Source: Platanthera guangdongensis (Eukaryota > Streptophyta > Magnoliopsida > Asparagales > Orchidaceae). From it: a stretch of 64,000 nt of DNA. Location of the stretch: NCBI GenBank assembly GCA_039583875.1, contig CM077151.1, forward strand, positions 120,071,519 through 120,135,518, read 5' to 3'. A program made the position numbers and the translations under genes. The notes beneath the pieces were generated by a model. That model worked only from the letters and a program-made list of their open reading frames with translations. It made no database searches and was not told where the DNA came from. Below are positions 35,055 to 45,410 of this stretch, piece by piece. The first letter of the stretch is position 1. Each line of letters starts with the position of its first letter.

Positions 35055-35290
35055 CTCAGATCCTCAGATCTTACAACTCAGAACACCAAACAAGGCTCCT
35101 ACAACTCAGGCAATCTGCCCTACCTCAGCCTACACAAGGCCTACAACTCAGAGATATCAATCTCCTACAACTCAGGCTCACAGCCCTACCTAAGCCTTCA
35201 ACAAGGCCTACCACTCAGAGAAAATATTCTCCTACACTCAGCCTTTATAATCACAGGCTTACAACTCAGATCTATAAAGATCCTACAAAA
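35055..35290 (-). repeat. Hairpin array in the solo SIRE-A LTR
   Basis: Same design on the minus strand. Intact stems include GATCT/AGATC, AGCCT/AGGCT, GAGAA/TTCTC, GGCT/AGCC, GCCTT/AAGGC and GAGAT/ATCTC, joined by CTGAGT(T)GTAGG linkers. Confidence 0.82.
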
Positions 35291-35666
35291 ATTTGATTTA
35301 ATAAAGTAATATACCACCAACCTGATAAAGAGAGAGAGGATGGATGGCTTCTTGATCAGTTCTTGGAAGAACCTGATGGCAGAGAACAAACTCTCTTAGC
35401 TTTCTTCAAAGCTTCTTGAATCTGAACTCAGTAGGGTTGAACTCTTGAGAAGTTGATATTCAATCAGCTTCTGACTTGAGATTCAGATCTCAATCTGAAT
35501 CTTTCTTGGCAGCCTAGTTCAGCAACTGTACTTCATAGATGGAGCTCTCTCTCTCTCCAACTTCTTACATCTTCTATCGAATTTCTTCTTCTTTGTGTGT
35601 TGTTAGTTGTGTATATTCTTCAATCTTCTTCTTAATTGTTCTCCTCTTCTGTTGAAGGAGAAAGCC

Positions 35667-35674
35667 TTTATATA
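35667..35674 (-). promoter_or_regulatory. TATA box of the solo SIRE-A LTR
   Basis: TATATAAA on the minus strand, in the conserved GACTATATAAAGGC context. Confidence 0.6.
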
Positions 35675-35829
35675 GTCTTCCTCCATGGTAACAGGCTAAT
35701 CCGGTTTCTAACAAACTTCTAACAGCTTTGACAGTTGTAGTAGACCGGTTGGAAATGACAGCTGTCAAGGCATCCAGTCACTTCTTGGAATACTGTCTCT
35801 GCCTGGAAATGTCGAGACTGAACTTCTTC

Positions 35830-36480
35830 ATGTGTCGACACAAGTAGACTAAGTGTCGACACAAGTGGACTAAGTGTCGACACAAGCCTTGGTGGTGTCG
35901 ACACATCTCTTCTGTTGTTGATAATACTTCTCGACACAGCCTTCTGTTGAATGTGTCGACACAAGCCTTTGTGGTGTCGACACAGTCACATATTTTCTTC
36001 ATACAAATGTACTTTGTTTAAATTCTGCCATGTGTCGACACAAGTCCTGTGTGTCGACACATTTGATGTCGACAAGATCTTCTATGTGTCGACACTACCT
36101 CTGTGTGTCGACACAAATACTTCTTCTCTTTTACTTTGTTGAACCTCTACTGTGTGTCGACACAAGTCCCGTGTGTCGACATAGTTGATGTCGACAAAGT
36201 CTTCTGTGTGTCGACACAGCCTCTGGGTGTCGACACAATTGATGTCGACTAAGTATTCCTATGTGTCGACACTACCTCTTGGTGTCGACACAGTTGATGT
36301 CGACAATGCTTCACTGTGTGTCGACACAGCCTCTGGTTGTCGACACAGTTGATTCTAGTGTCGACACAGCTTTTCCAAGTGTCGACACAATTAACTCCAA
36401 GTGTCGACACAGCTTTTCTCCAGTGTCGAAACAGGCCTTCATAAGTGTCGACACAGCTTCTCTATGTGTCGACACATGGA
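35830..36480. promoter_or_regulatory. U3 TGTCGACAC cluster of the solo SIRE-A LTR
   Basis: More than 20 TGTCGACA words, as in the other SIRE-A LTRs. Confidence 0.8.
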
Positions 36481-36626
36481 CTTAGAAATTTTTCTGCATT
36501 TCCTGTAATTACTTAACCTGTACATATAAAATCAAAACAACATCAAATACACCTTAATGCATATCATTGAGTAGGGTGAGGCTTCTTTAAATCTGGTATA
36601 CATTTTCCAATGTACCTAACAATAAT

Positions 36627-37806
36627 CATTTTAATTAATTAACTAGAATTAAATGGATGGTATCCGTTCATCATCCCCATCAGCCAGCGGTTGTGATTGA
36701 ATCATCTTGGGCAAGTTTGCTGACTTATTACGACCACCTGGGCTGGTGCACCGCCAGTGATTATCGCCACCACCTCCATTGAGGTGGTGGCTAGCATTTC
36801 CCGGCTGTGAGGCTTTCGGAGGCGGCTCGTCCGACGATCCCGAGCTAGAACCAAAGCTTCGGAAAATTCACACTTGATCTCATGGTATCAGGCTCAATTG
36901 AGCCCGATATCTTGCCTAATTTAGCTAGTAAGCTAGCACGGGGTGAGGAGATGCGAAACGGACCTATAGCCGGGCTTGGCGGCATGTGCGGTGGTGGTGC
37001 ACCATAGCTGAAGCTTACTCCGACGAACTAGCCCGATTCTCTATTTCTCCAGCAAAATATTTGCTCTAGTAGTCGAACTCCACTCATTTCAACCTCCTGA
37101 AGATGATGGTGGGCTTAGATTTGGCTGGGAGTGACTGTGGGAGTGCTTTTGATTAAGGAGGTGGTCGACCATGGATTTAGAATCTCCTCCTGGCTACCAA
37201 GTTTCCACCAACCCTTCAAACTTGCTGGAATGAACCTTGGAAGCTCAGCCAAGAGCTTGGGCAGAGGGAAGGAGGGCCACATGGCCTCCATCCCCTCTTT
37301 CCCTCTCTTCTCTCTCCTTATTTCTCCAAAATTCCTAAAATACCCCCATGCATGCATTCTCTCTCCTAATTTTGTGGGTTAGGGGCTGACATTAACCTCT
37401 TGGGCTGGTCATGAGTCTTGACTCATGGGCTTAGCCCATGAGGGGTGTGCTTGGTTTCTTCCTTTCTCTTTTAGGTAACTTTGTTGACTTGTTTGACTTT
37501 TAGGTTGACTTGGTCAACATGGTGAGTGGACTGACCCCACTTGAGGGTCATGAACCCTATGGCACCACCCAACTTGGGTTGGGCCAAGGTGTTGCCCTAC
37601 TTGGGCTAATTGGTCCTTTAAGTGTGGGTTTGACCAAATTAGGGTTTAGGGTTGACTTGGGTCAACTTAGGTCAATAGGTGACCCAATGATGTGGCTTAT
37701 GGTTCACTTAGATTGTTATTAGGGTTAGGGGTATAGTGGTGGGACCAGTGTGTGGCTAAGGCCCCAATTTGCGCTAGTTTTACTTGGGCTAACTTGGGCT
37801 CTATAG
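36627..37806 (-). repeat. Tekay-2 5' LTR, segment 3
   Basis: Non-coding LTR sequence between the solo LTR and Chromo-NA, including a GC-richer part near 36690-37030 and repeated GGTTGACTTGG-like words near 37480-37680. No supportable gene. It ends in the TATAG target copy (37802-37806). Confidence 0.6.
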
Positions 37807-39062
37807 TGATGCAGGCTTGCACGTTGACACTGAATAGATCTACGGACAAACTCGTTTGCCTCTCTAATGATCCAACCCTATACTCGCACAATCATTCTAG
37901 GAAACACCACGTTAATTAATTCTATCAATTGTATGCTAGCACACGGGTAGCCAACCGCTTATGATCGAACAAGGGCTTGAAAGCCAATGTTCTTTCCGTC
38001 TAAAAGGACTCACCCGGTCCAAACGAGCGGTGTTGTATCAAAAGAGATCTACCAAAAATAACGATTCAAAAAAAGGTAGATCTCTCCCAACAAAAGAAAA
38101 TGAAGGTTCGCCAAGCCTTTTCAAAAATAAAATCAATTAAGATAAACACAAACCAGTCGAAGGAAAATCACGATTATTCAACGCTTCAAGATGCAACGCC
38201 AAGAATTTCCACCACAAGAATATCTAGGAAAAGAAACACACGAGAGTAGAAATTTTTCTTTACCCAACCAGAATGGATGATTCTGATTTCTTTGCTTGGA
38301 TCACCCTTCATCGGCTCCGCCGGAGTCACGTTGGAAGGAGAGGAGACTTATCCGCCTTCGTTGCTTCACTCCTTAGCCGAGAATCCACGAAGCTTTGTTG
38401 CAAATCACTTGGCCTAACCACCAAGAGATAGTGAGTGGTCGGGTTCTCCTTTGAGGGGAATGGAGAGGAGGAGGAGAGGGTGGCCGAAATTTGAGAGGGA
38501 GAGGGGAGTGGCCGGCGGCCAAGACAGAAGAGAAAGGAGGACGGTCGAATTTCTCAAAGAGGAAGGAGAAAGGAGGGGGAAATTAAATTCAAAACTTGAA
38601 TTCATAGGATTTATTTTTTTTCATTCACTAAATCAATATGAGAACCATACATGCCTATATATAGGCTTACACCACTCCATATCCTCCAATTCAAAATTCA
38701 AAATTCAAAATGATACTATGATGGTTATATGCACCCATCATGACATAAAAAAATAATGCAAAATTTAAATGCATGAAATTAAAATACTCTTGATAGTTAT
38801 AGGCACCCATCATTACATGAAATTAAAATAACATTGAAAATAAAACAAAAACTTAAAAATGATTTAATAATTATAATAATTATAATAATTATTAATAAAT
38901 TATTAATAATTATCAATATATTGGTTTGCGCCCAGGGCGGATATTATGGCGACGCTCCACATGGTCATCACGGCGCTGCAAATCTTTATTTGGAGGTGGA
39001 GAAAGTTCTTCCGTAAGCTGCCATCACCGTCTTCAATATGTTGAGGGCCGTCGTCTCCATCA
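37807..39062 (-). repeat. Chromo-NA 3' LTR (1256 bp)
   Basis: Plus-strand start TGATGCAGGC and end CTCCATCA. It contains an AT-rich run of ATT/AAT repeats near 38855-38920. Nearly identical to the 42606-43848 copy apart from scattered substitutions and small indels. Confidence 0.92.
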
Positions 39063-39078
39063 ATCCTCCCCCGCTCAA
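39063..39078 (-). other. Polypurine tract of Chromo-NA
   Basis: On the minus strand GAGCGGGGGAGGAT directly precedes the 3' LTR start TGATGGAG, which fixes the orientation of the element. Confidence 0.75.
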
Positions 39079-39119
39079 AAGTACTCATCACCGATGAGTT
39101 GGTCTGAATGCACCAGTGC

Positions 39120-39525
39120 GGGAGAGCAACATCCAAAAGAGACACCTTTGATCAAAGAACCCAAGAGTCATCGGAGGCCGGACGATCATGCCATCAAATC
39201 AAGTAACCGTAATCATTACCATAAGTAGAGGAGAGCACTTCAACCTGGAGTATCCTGTCATGCAAAAAGATGGTCTTGGGAAACATTGGAAAAGCATTAG
39301 GCAATAAAGGAAAATAAGTTTCTACATCAACTACCAACGTACCTCTAGTGAAGACCGATGAAGAGAGCGATCCAGGCACAAGCTCACTACCCAAACCATA
39401 AGAAAACAAAGTGGACCCAAACAGACAGGAAGATAATTCAAGTGGTGGAAAACATATGACGTTAAATTAGAAACATTAAAAATAGGGGTAATACCCAAAT
39501 TAGTGAAAAACTTCAAATGATATGC
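39120..39525 (-). pseudogene. Chromo-NA chromodomain region (decayed)
   Basis: Downstream of the stop at 39526-39528 the minus strand still reads gypsy integrase C-terminus (GITPIFNVSNLTSYV, near 39450-39510). After a frame change it reads a chromodomain-like segment (ILQVEVLSSTYGNDYGYLI, stop, WHDRPASDDSWVL) at about 39140-39270. Chromodomains bind histone marks and steer integration. At least two stops and one frameshift break it. Confidence 0.65.
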
Positions 39526-41427
39526 TTATTCTCCTAATTTCTTTAATATCCGAAAAAGGTCCAGCTCGCCAACTCGCCAACTTCCTATAGTGCCCGAAGG
39601 CAACCATTCAGGGACGAGACATACCAAAACTAAATCGCCAGTAATATAGCGAGGTGCTCTTTTATGTAAGCTAGCATGAAGTTGATAAAATGTAATTGGT
39701 ATGGTTAACGCTTCACTAATGTGCTTATATACTTTTTGAGCATGAGAGGCATAAACTAGTGCCATGTGACTTGTGTTATAAGACAGTGGTAACAAAATCA
39801 AGTCAAAAGGCACGTGTGCTTTAAATCCGTGCATGATCTCATTCGGCGGGTAACAAGCATATAAATAATAATAAGACGCAACTTGATTGAAAAATTTTGT
39901 AAAAGTGCGCCTAAGTATCTTACTACCATGTGGTGTAAACCCATGTGCTACGTGTCGCAACATGAATACAGAGGCTATATGGGTTAAGTCAGGGGGCACA
40001 GGAGCCTTAACATCAAAGATGACTTTCAATGGCTCCATAGTCGCAGTTCTAATTTGATATTCGTCATTTTCACGCTTGGCATGAAGATATACCAAGGAGA
40101 GCTGCTCATCATGAATAACAGAGTTGGACGCTCCCGGGTCTGAAAAGATGTGCGAGCGATACAACTCGTGGGGCCTAACCATGGTCACTAACGTGTGGAA
40201 ATGAGGGTCATCATAAAGCGGTGGGTAAATACATGCGATCGGGTGTGGGATATGGGTATGTGAAAGAGACACGACATCTAGAGGCACGATAGCCAAAGAG
40301 TCAGAAACGGACGAGGATAGAACCGTAGCTAGACACGCAGAGAAATGAATAGCCAAATGTGTCGCGTAGGTAGAGCTACGCGGTGCGATGAATCGATCAA
40401 AAACTAGTGCGCTCAACCTATTAATATCTAATTGCTGAGAAAATGCCAATGTAGGAACTAACAGAGTGGGCGTGTCACAACAACTCATTCTAGGGCTACC
40501 GATTCCACGACCTAAAACGTCAACTAATATGGGCACAAACATAGGAGGAAGGGTCGGTAGAATCAAATCCGGGATAATATCCAAATCAGAATAAATTTCA
40601 CCGATCGGTGATAACATCAATGAACTCTCATCCGGGGGTAAAACGAAAGAATCGTCCAAAAATATCACTTCCTCGCTTACAATTTCTTCCAACACACTAG
40701 GCAAGTCGTTTAATTTAGAATCAGTATAGGCCTCAGAAATGGGCAAAATCGAACCCGACGTAAATTTTAATTCAGAGTGAACTTCAGATAAAGGGGATAA
40801 TAATAAAGAACTATTGTTACGGTTCATAGCGCTAAAATCATCCAAACATAAACTTCTCACATAAGGTGAGTCTTCCCAATCGGTTGGGACATCTTTTAAG
40901 TCCGGGTCATCAATAATAATAGGGAAATCAACACTCACTGGTTCCTCAAATAACTTAGATATATTCTTAGTAGGTGTAATCGTAAGCTCTAATACGACGA
41001 GGTTTGTAGTTTGTAGAGGGCCATCAATACTAGGGTGATCAGTCACAACGCTAGTCGGGCTAATAATAGGCAATGTACTACTATCACAGATCGGAATGTA
41101 ATCATCCCATACATCGTCTTCTAAATCACTAGGGATTCCCTCACTTTCAGAATCATCAGACTCGTCGGGCACTATCGTACGTGAAGGGATACTCTCACCT
41201 AGCCGGTCAATTTCATCATCCAGAGATTCTATATCCACATTAGAATCCTCAGAGGTACTAGTAACTATCTCTAGAGGCTTAGATGTCGAGGCTAACGGAG
41301 GCATAACCCTAGTGATAACATCTATCGAGTCCACAACAAATGTCCTATTAAAATAGGTGTCCCTAACGGGTGGGGGGGTGGGGGGGGGGGGGGGGGTTGT
41401 CCTAATACGGCCTTTCCGGTCTGACAT
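39526..41427 (-). CDS. Chromo-NA ORF2: 633-aa protein, novel acidic region fused to integrase C-terminus
   Basis: The longest intact ORF of the window. Residues 8-20 are a proline run encoded by a 17-bp C tract. Residues 40-330 are acidic and Ser/Pro-rich with loosely repeated LLLSPLSE / LMLSPIGE blocks and resemble nothing I recognise. About 400-480 includes PHELYRSHIFSDPGASNSVI, which is not convincingly a protease. The last 110 residues match the gypsy integrase tail after the DDE core: NEIMHGFKAHVPFDLILLPL, HISEAL, GDLVLVCLVPEWLPSGT, then RILKKLG. The stop falls inside that domain, and homology continues beyond it. ORF2 is in another frame from gag and lies 77 bp downstream. Function unknown; it may be a remnant kept open by chance or a structural or targeting protein. 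Confidence 0.7.
   Translation of the reverse strand: MSDRKGRIRTTPPPPPTPPPVRDTYFNRTFVVDSIDVITRVMPPLASTSKPLEIVTSTSEDSNVDIESLDDEIDRLGESIPSRTIVPDESDDSESEGIPSDLEDDVWDDYIPICDSSTLPIISPTSVVTDHPSIDGPLQTTNLVVLELTITPTKNISKLFEEPVSVDFPIIIDDPDLKDVPTDWEDSPYVRSLCLDDFSAMNRNNSSLLLSPLSEVHSELKFTSGSILPISEAYTDSKLNDLPSVLEEIVSEEVIFLDDSFVLPPDESSLMLSPIGEIYSDLDIIPDLILPTLPPMFVPILVDVLGRGIGSPRMSCCDTPTLLVPTLAFSQQLDINRLSALVFDRFIAPRSSTYATHLAIHFSACLATVLSSSVSDSLAIVPLDVVSLSHTHIPHPIACIYPPLYDDPHFHTLVTMVRPHELYRSHIFSDPGASNSVIHDEQLSLVYLHAKRENDEYQIRTATMEPLKVIFDVKAPVPPDLTHIASVFMLRHVAHGFTPHGSKILRRTFTKFFNQVASYYYLYACYPPNEIMHGFKAHVPFDLILLPLSYNTSHMALVYASHAQKVYKHISEALTIPITFYQLHASLHKRAPRYITGDLVLVCLVPEWLPSGTIGSWRVGELDLFRILKKLGE
41372..41396 (-). 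repeat. Homopolymer tract at the start of ORF2
   Basis: Plus-strand runs of 7 G (41372-41378) and 17 G (41380-41396) lie within codons 9-20 of ORF2. Length changes here would alter the frame. Confidence 0.85.
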
Positions 41428-41504
41428 GAGTGAGCTTTATTCCTAGGAAGGTGGTGCTTCTCAATTTCTAATACTGTGGTAAAAGTGGAGTATAGATTGG
41501 TGTT

Positions 41505-42104
41505 CTAATAGCACAGTAATTTAACCTGGATGTAGGGATTTAACCCCTTACGAAACCTAGATAGGGTGATCTCTGACAACTCCTTCACACCACTTCTAAC
41601 CATCATATCCTTAAAAAGACGCATATAATCCGAGACTGACATTTTCCCTTGTTTAAGGTTAGTCAAATCATCAGTTATCTGTCGCTTAGTCTGTGCGTTT
41701 GGTTTATAATCATTCTTAAAGGCAGGTATGGAACTAGCGCCATAATGATACTCACTCTTAGGCTTAGTATTAGCAGGGTGAAGGTTGGCGGAATCAAATT
41801 GATCCGAGAGTAGGCTACGCATGTGCGGCCAAGCGTAATAATAGCTACCAACATGACGCTCTTTGTTTAACCAGAACAACTGGGCTTGACCTACTAGTCG
41901 CTCTCGGGCAAAGTTAACCTTTTTGTGGTCATCCCATAAGTGGTAATTAAAATAATGCTCTAATCCTTTAAGCCAATCTCTAAAAATTTGGGGACATCCT
42001 AAACCGTCATAAGTAGGATAAATGTGTTGTTCCCTAGGGGTGCATTTAGCCATATCCTGGGCATATGAATAGTCTAGTCGGGCAACATATACATCATTTG
42101 TCAT
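41505..42104 (-). CDS. gag: Chromo-NA gag-like protein (199 aa)
   Basis: Recognisable gypsy Gag core: YPTYDGLGCPQIFRDWLKGLE, FNYHLWDDHKKVNFARERL, AQLFWLNKERH, then LTNLKQGKMSVSDYMRLF, VRSGV, LSRFRKGLNPYI. This is the retrotrans_gag pattern (capsid), with no zinc knuckle because the protein stops after VKLLCY. It starts at 42104, about 480 bp inside the 5' LTR border. It is short for a full Gag; the nucleocapsid part is missing or lost. It likely once packaged the RNA. Confidence 0.75.
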   Translation of the reverse strand: MTNDVYVARLDYSYAQDMAKCTPREQHIYPTYDGLGCPQIFRDWLKGLEHYFNYHLWDDHKKVNFARERLVGQAQLFWLNKERHVGSYYYAWPHMRSLLSDQFDSANLHPANTKPKSEYHYGASSIPAFKNDYKPNAQTKRQITDDLTNLKQGKMSVSDYMRLFKDMMVRSGVKELSEITLSRFRKGLNPYIQVKLLCY

Positions 42105-42605
42105 TTTAGTGAGAATCAGAGAGAAAACTCAACTAGAACTGGTGCATATGCAATGAGAAATGAACCTAACCCTATTTAATTTTCAAAGATGGAATTGTTC
42201 CCACTTAATAACTATGGAAATAAAATATTTTTTGGATTTTCTTGCTGGAAAAATTATGAGGATTATTAAATAATTTTTTTTTATTTTTGGTAAAAAAAAA
42301 TATAGGCCGCTATTGGCAGACCAAAATTAAACTTTTGTAATGGTTTAATAAAAATAATGGCCTATTAAAAATAAAAATATTTTTTGATTTCTTACTAATA
42401 AAATAATGAGAAAATTTCAGAATTTTATTTTTTGAATTTTGAGAAAAATTGAAAATTTTATGCCGCTATTTGCAGACCAAAAATTTAAAAATTGAGTTAT
42501 ATGTTGTGCAATGAAACATGCAAGTGCGTGTCGGCGTTATAAGTAAATTTTTTTCTAGGATGATACTAATTAAGAAATTAGTACAACCTCTCTTTGATAC
42601 GAAAT
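42105..42605 (-). other. Chromo-NA leader with duplicated block and primer binding site
   Basis: AT-rich leader. A block with the word GCCGCTATT(G/T)GCAGACC occurs twice (42306 and 42462, 156 bp apart) as an imperfect tandem duplication. The minus-strand sequence next to the LTR, TCGTATCAAAGAG (about 42590-42602), is a weak initiator-tRNA-type primer site. Confidence 0.6.
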
Positions 42606-43848
42606 TGATGTAGGCTTGCACGTTGACACTGAATAGATCTACGGACAAACACGTTTGCCTCTCTAATGATCCAACCCTATACTCGCACAATCGTTCGACG
42701 CAACACCACGTTAATTAATTGTATCAATTATATGCTAGCGCACGGGTAGCCAACCGCTTATGTTCAAACAAGGGCTAGAAAGCCAATGTTTTTTTCGGCT
42801 AAAAGGACTCACCCGGTCCGAACAAGCGGTGTTGTATCAAAAGAGATCTACCAAAAATAACGATTCAAAAAAAAGGTAGATCTCTCCCAACAAAAGAAAG
42901 CGAAGGTTCGCCAAGCCTTTTCAAAAATAAAATCAATTAAGATAAACACAAACCAGTCGAAGGAAAACCACGATTATTCAACGCTTCAAGATGCAACGCC
43001 AAGAATTTCCACCACAAGAATATCTAGGAAAAGAAACACACGAGAGTAGAAATTTTTCATTACCCAACCGAAATGGATGATTCCGATTTATTTGCTTGGA
43101 TCGCCCTTCAACGGCTCCGCCGGAGTCACATCGGAAGGAGAGGAAACTTTTCCGCCTTCGTCGCTTCACGCCTTGGCCGAGAATCCACGAAGCTTTGTTG
43201 CAAATCACTTGGCCTAACCACCAAAAGATAGTGAGTAGTCGGGTTCTGCTTTGAGGGGAATGGAGAGGAGGAGGAGAGGGTGGCCGGAATTTGAGAGGAA
43301 GACGGGAGTGGCCGGCAGCCAAGAGAGAAGAGAAAGGGGGAGGGTCGAATTTCTCAAAGAGGAAGGAGAAAGGAGGGGGAAATTAAATTCAAAACTTGAA
43401 TTTTTAGGATTTCATTTTTTTCATTCACTAAATCAATATGAGAACCATACATGCCTATATATAGGCTTACACCACTCCATCTCCTCCAATTCAAAATTCA
43501 AAATGATACTATGATGGTTATATGCACCCATCATGAAATAAAAAAAATAATGCAAAATTTAAATGCATGAAATTAAAATACTCTTGATGGTTATTGGCAC
43601 CCATCATTACATGAAATTAAAATAACAATGCAAATAAAACAAAAACATAAAAATGATTTAATAATTATAATAATTATTAATAAATTATTAATAATTATTA
43701 ATATATTGGTTTGCGCCCAGGGCGGATATTATGGCGACGCTCCACATGGTCATCACGGCGCCACAAATCTTTATTTGGAGGCGGAGAAAGTTCTTCCGTA
43801 AGCACGCCATCACCGTCTTCAATATGTTGAGGGTCGTCATCTCCATCA
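42606..43848 (-). repeat. Chromo-NA 5' LTR (1243 bp)
   Basis: Plus-strand TGATGTAGGC...CTCCATCA, followed by the TATAG duplication. Pairs with 37807-39062. Confidence 0.92.
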
Positions 43849-43853
43849 TATAG

Positions 43854-43971
43854 TGGGTCCCATGTGACTACACCCTAACTCCATGATTCAAACCTAGCCT
43901 AAAACCATGCCCCCACCACATGTCCTAACCAAATCTAAGTAGAGGGGTCTAATTGGAAATGAGATGTTACA
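43854..43971 (-). repeat. Tekay-2 5' LTR, segment 4 (its 5' end)
   Basis: Ends GAGATGTTACA on the plus strand, that is, an LTR start TGTAACATC on the minus strand. It matches in style the end GTCTTACA at 18817. Confidence 0.65.
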
Positions 43972-45410
43972 TCAAATGCCCAGTTTTTGTATTGATGATG
44001 GTCTCTTATGGAAGGATAGTCGGTTGTGAGTCTCTAATATGGGAAAATTATGAGAGGAATTGATGTACGAGGCACATTTTACAAAGTACTCAATCTACCT
44101 GGGGAGCACAAAGATGTTTAAGGATATGAAAAAGCTATTTTGGTGTCCAGGGATGAAGAAGGACATAACTCATTTTGTGGCAAAGTTTCAAACTTGTGCC
44201 CTAGTGAAGGCACAATGTCAGTAACCCAGTGGTTTTTTGAAGACGTTACGAGTACTGGAGTGAAAGTTTGACAACCTATCGATGGATTTTGCGCATGATT
44301 TACGGAGATCGCAACACTAAAACGATGTTGTTTGGATGATCGTGGACCGTTTAACAAAGGTGTCACACTTCATTCCGAATTATAGGGACGATTCAGTGAA
44401 AAACTGGCTAATATTTATGTTGATCAGAGAGTACGATTGCACGGTGTGCCCCACAACATTGTTAGTGATCGAGATGTGCATTTTACGTCAAATGATTGGA
44501 GGATTATTCATCAACTATTGTGAACCAAGCTAAAATTTAGCACGATCTTTAATCCTCAGACGGATGGTCAGACCGGGAGAATAAATAGGATGATGGAGGA
44601 TATGCTTCGCATGTGTACCTTAGATTTCGTAAAGAGGTGGGAGGATCATCTCTTTATGATCGAGTTTGCCTATAACTATAGCTACCAAGAGAGTATTAAG
44701 ATGACACCCTTTGAGGCCTTATATGGTAGGAAGTGTCACACTCCATTGGCTTGGGTAGAAATGGGTGAATTGAATTTGTATAAGCGTAAAGACGTTGAAT
44801 ATGCGACTTTAATGATACGATTGATTCAATCGTGTCTATTGATGAGTCAAGATATGCAAGCAAAGTACTATAATGTCAAGCACTAAAACGTGGAGTTTGC
44901 GGTGAGTGATTGTAAATTTCTCAAGATAAATCCATTTAAGGGTGTATCTATGATTCGATGCTTGAAAATGCTGAGTCCGAGATACCTTGGGCCATTTGAA
45001 ATCATTGAGCAGATTGGTGAAGATGCACATCAACTGAATCTTTCAGCTAAATTCAGTGCTTTGCACGATGTGTTTCACATATCAGTGCTTCAGAAGGCTG
45101 TGCAAGAGCCAGCGCAAGTGGTTGCTATGGGTTAAGTATCAATTAATAGTGGGTTGATGGAGAAAGTCAAGCCCATTTGAATTGAGGACAAAGATGTTAA
45201 GAGGTTGCAGAACAAAGAGATCAGAATGGTCAAAGTCCGTTGGAACAACGGTGGCCGTGGTGTACTATCATGGGAGCGCGAGTAGACTATGCGAGAAAAG
45301 TTCCCTGAGCTGTTCTGTTGAGGTACATTTTATACGTTTTGTACTTTTGTGTTGTTTTCTGTTAAGTGTAATTTCAGGACAAAATTTCTTAGAGGAGGGG
45401 AGATTAGATT
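43972..45410 (+). pseudogene. pol: Gypsy-3 pol remnant: integrase and chromodomain (heavily decayed)
   Basis: Plus-strand gypsy integrase readable in pieces across frames: zinc-binding region (GMKKDITHFVAKFQTCALVKAQ, 44151-44220), catalytic core (MDFAHDL, VIVDRLTKVSHFI at 44283-44380, then QTDGQTG near 44565 and MMEDMLRMC), ESIKMTPFEALYGRKCHTPL (44690-44750), the C-terminal SPRYLGPFEIIEQIG, HDVFHISVLQK (44970-45100), and a chromodomain-like tail (RMVKVRWNN...FPEL) up to about 45320. Stops and frameshifts are frequent. The sequence AGAGGAGGGGAGAT (45391-45404) is its polypurine tract. The upstream RT part was displaced by Tekay-2. Confidence 0.8.

Larger units (their letters stand above)
34797..36621 (-). 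mobile_element. Solo LTR of the SIRE-A family (copy A2), TSD ATAAT
   Basis: Complete minus-strand LTR: plus-strand start TGAAAGAATTAG and end GTACCTAACA, the complements of the SIRE-A LTR end and start. It is flanked by perfect ATAAT (34792-34796 and 36622-36626). No internal region is present, so it is the product of recombination between two LTRs. It contains the hairpin array (35055-35290), TATA box (35667-35674) and palindrome cluster (about 35830-36480). Confidence 0.95.
37807..43848 (-). mobile_element. Chromo-NA: complete gypsy-type element with gag and chromodomain but no RT, TSD TATAG
   Basis: Two LTRs (37807-39062 and 42606-43848) are flanked by perfect TATAG (37802-37806 and 43849-43853). 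Read on the minus strand the order is 5' LTR, primer site, gag (42104-41505), a long ORF (41427-39526) whose end is an integrase C-terminus, a decayed chromodomain, a polypurine tract and the 3' LTR. There is no room for, and no trace of, protease, RT, RNase H or the integrase catalytic core. It must have moved with enzymes from another element. Confidence 0.88.
15595..43971 (-). mobile_element. Tekay-2: Ty3/gypsy chromovirus, interrupted by three insertions
   Basis: Minus-strand element. Its RNase H end is cut at 15595 by SIRE-A1; RT, protease and gag follow to 18631, the primer binding site is at 18801-18814, and the 5' LTR runs from 18817 to 43971. The LTR is split by SIRE-B1, a solo SIRE-A LTR and Chromo-NA; removing them leaves about 4.7 kb that starts TGTAACATC and ends GTCTTACA when read on the minus strand. 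Integrase and 3' LTR would lie left of the window beyond SIRE-A1. It seems inserted in Gypsy-3, with TCAAA (43972-43976) as the possible flanking duplication. Confidence 0.75.

Noticed and set aside
39526..41427. Chromo-NA ORF2 as an envelope gene
   Set aside because: No signal peptide or membrane helix; C-terminus is an integrase tail.
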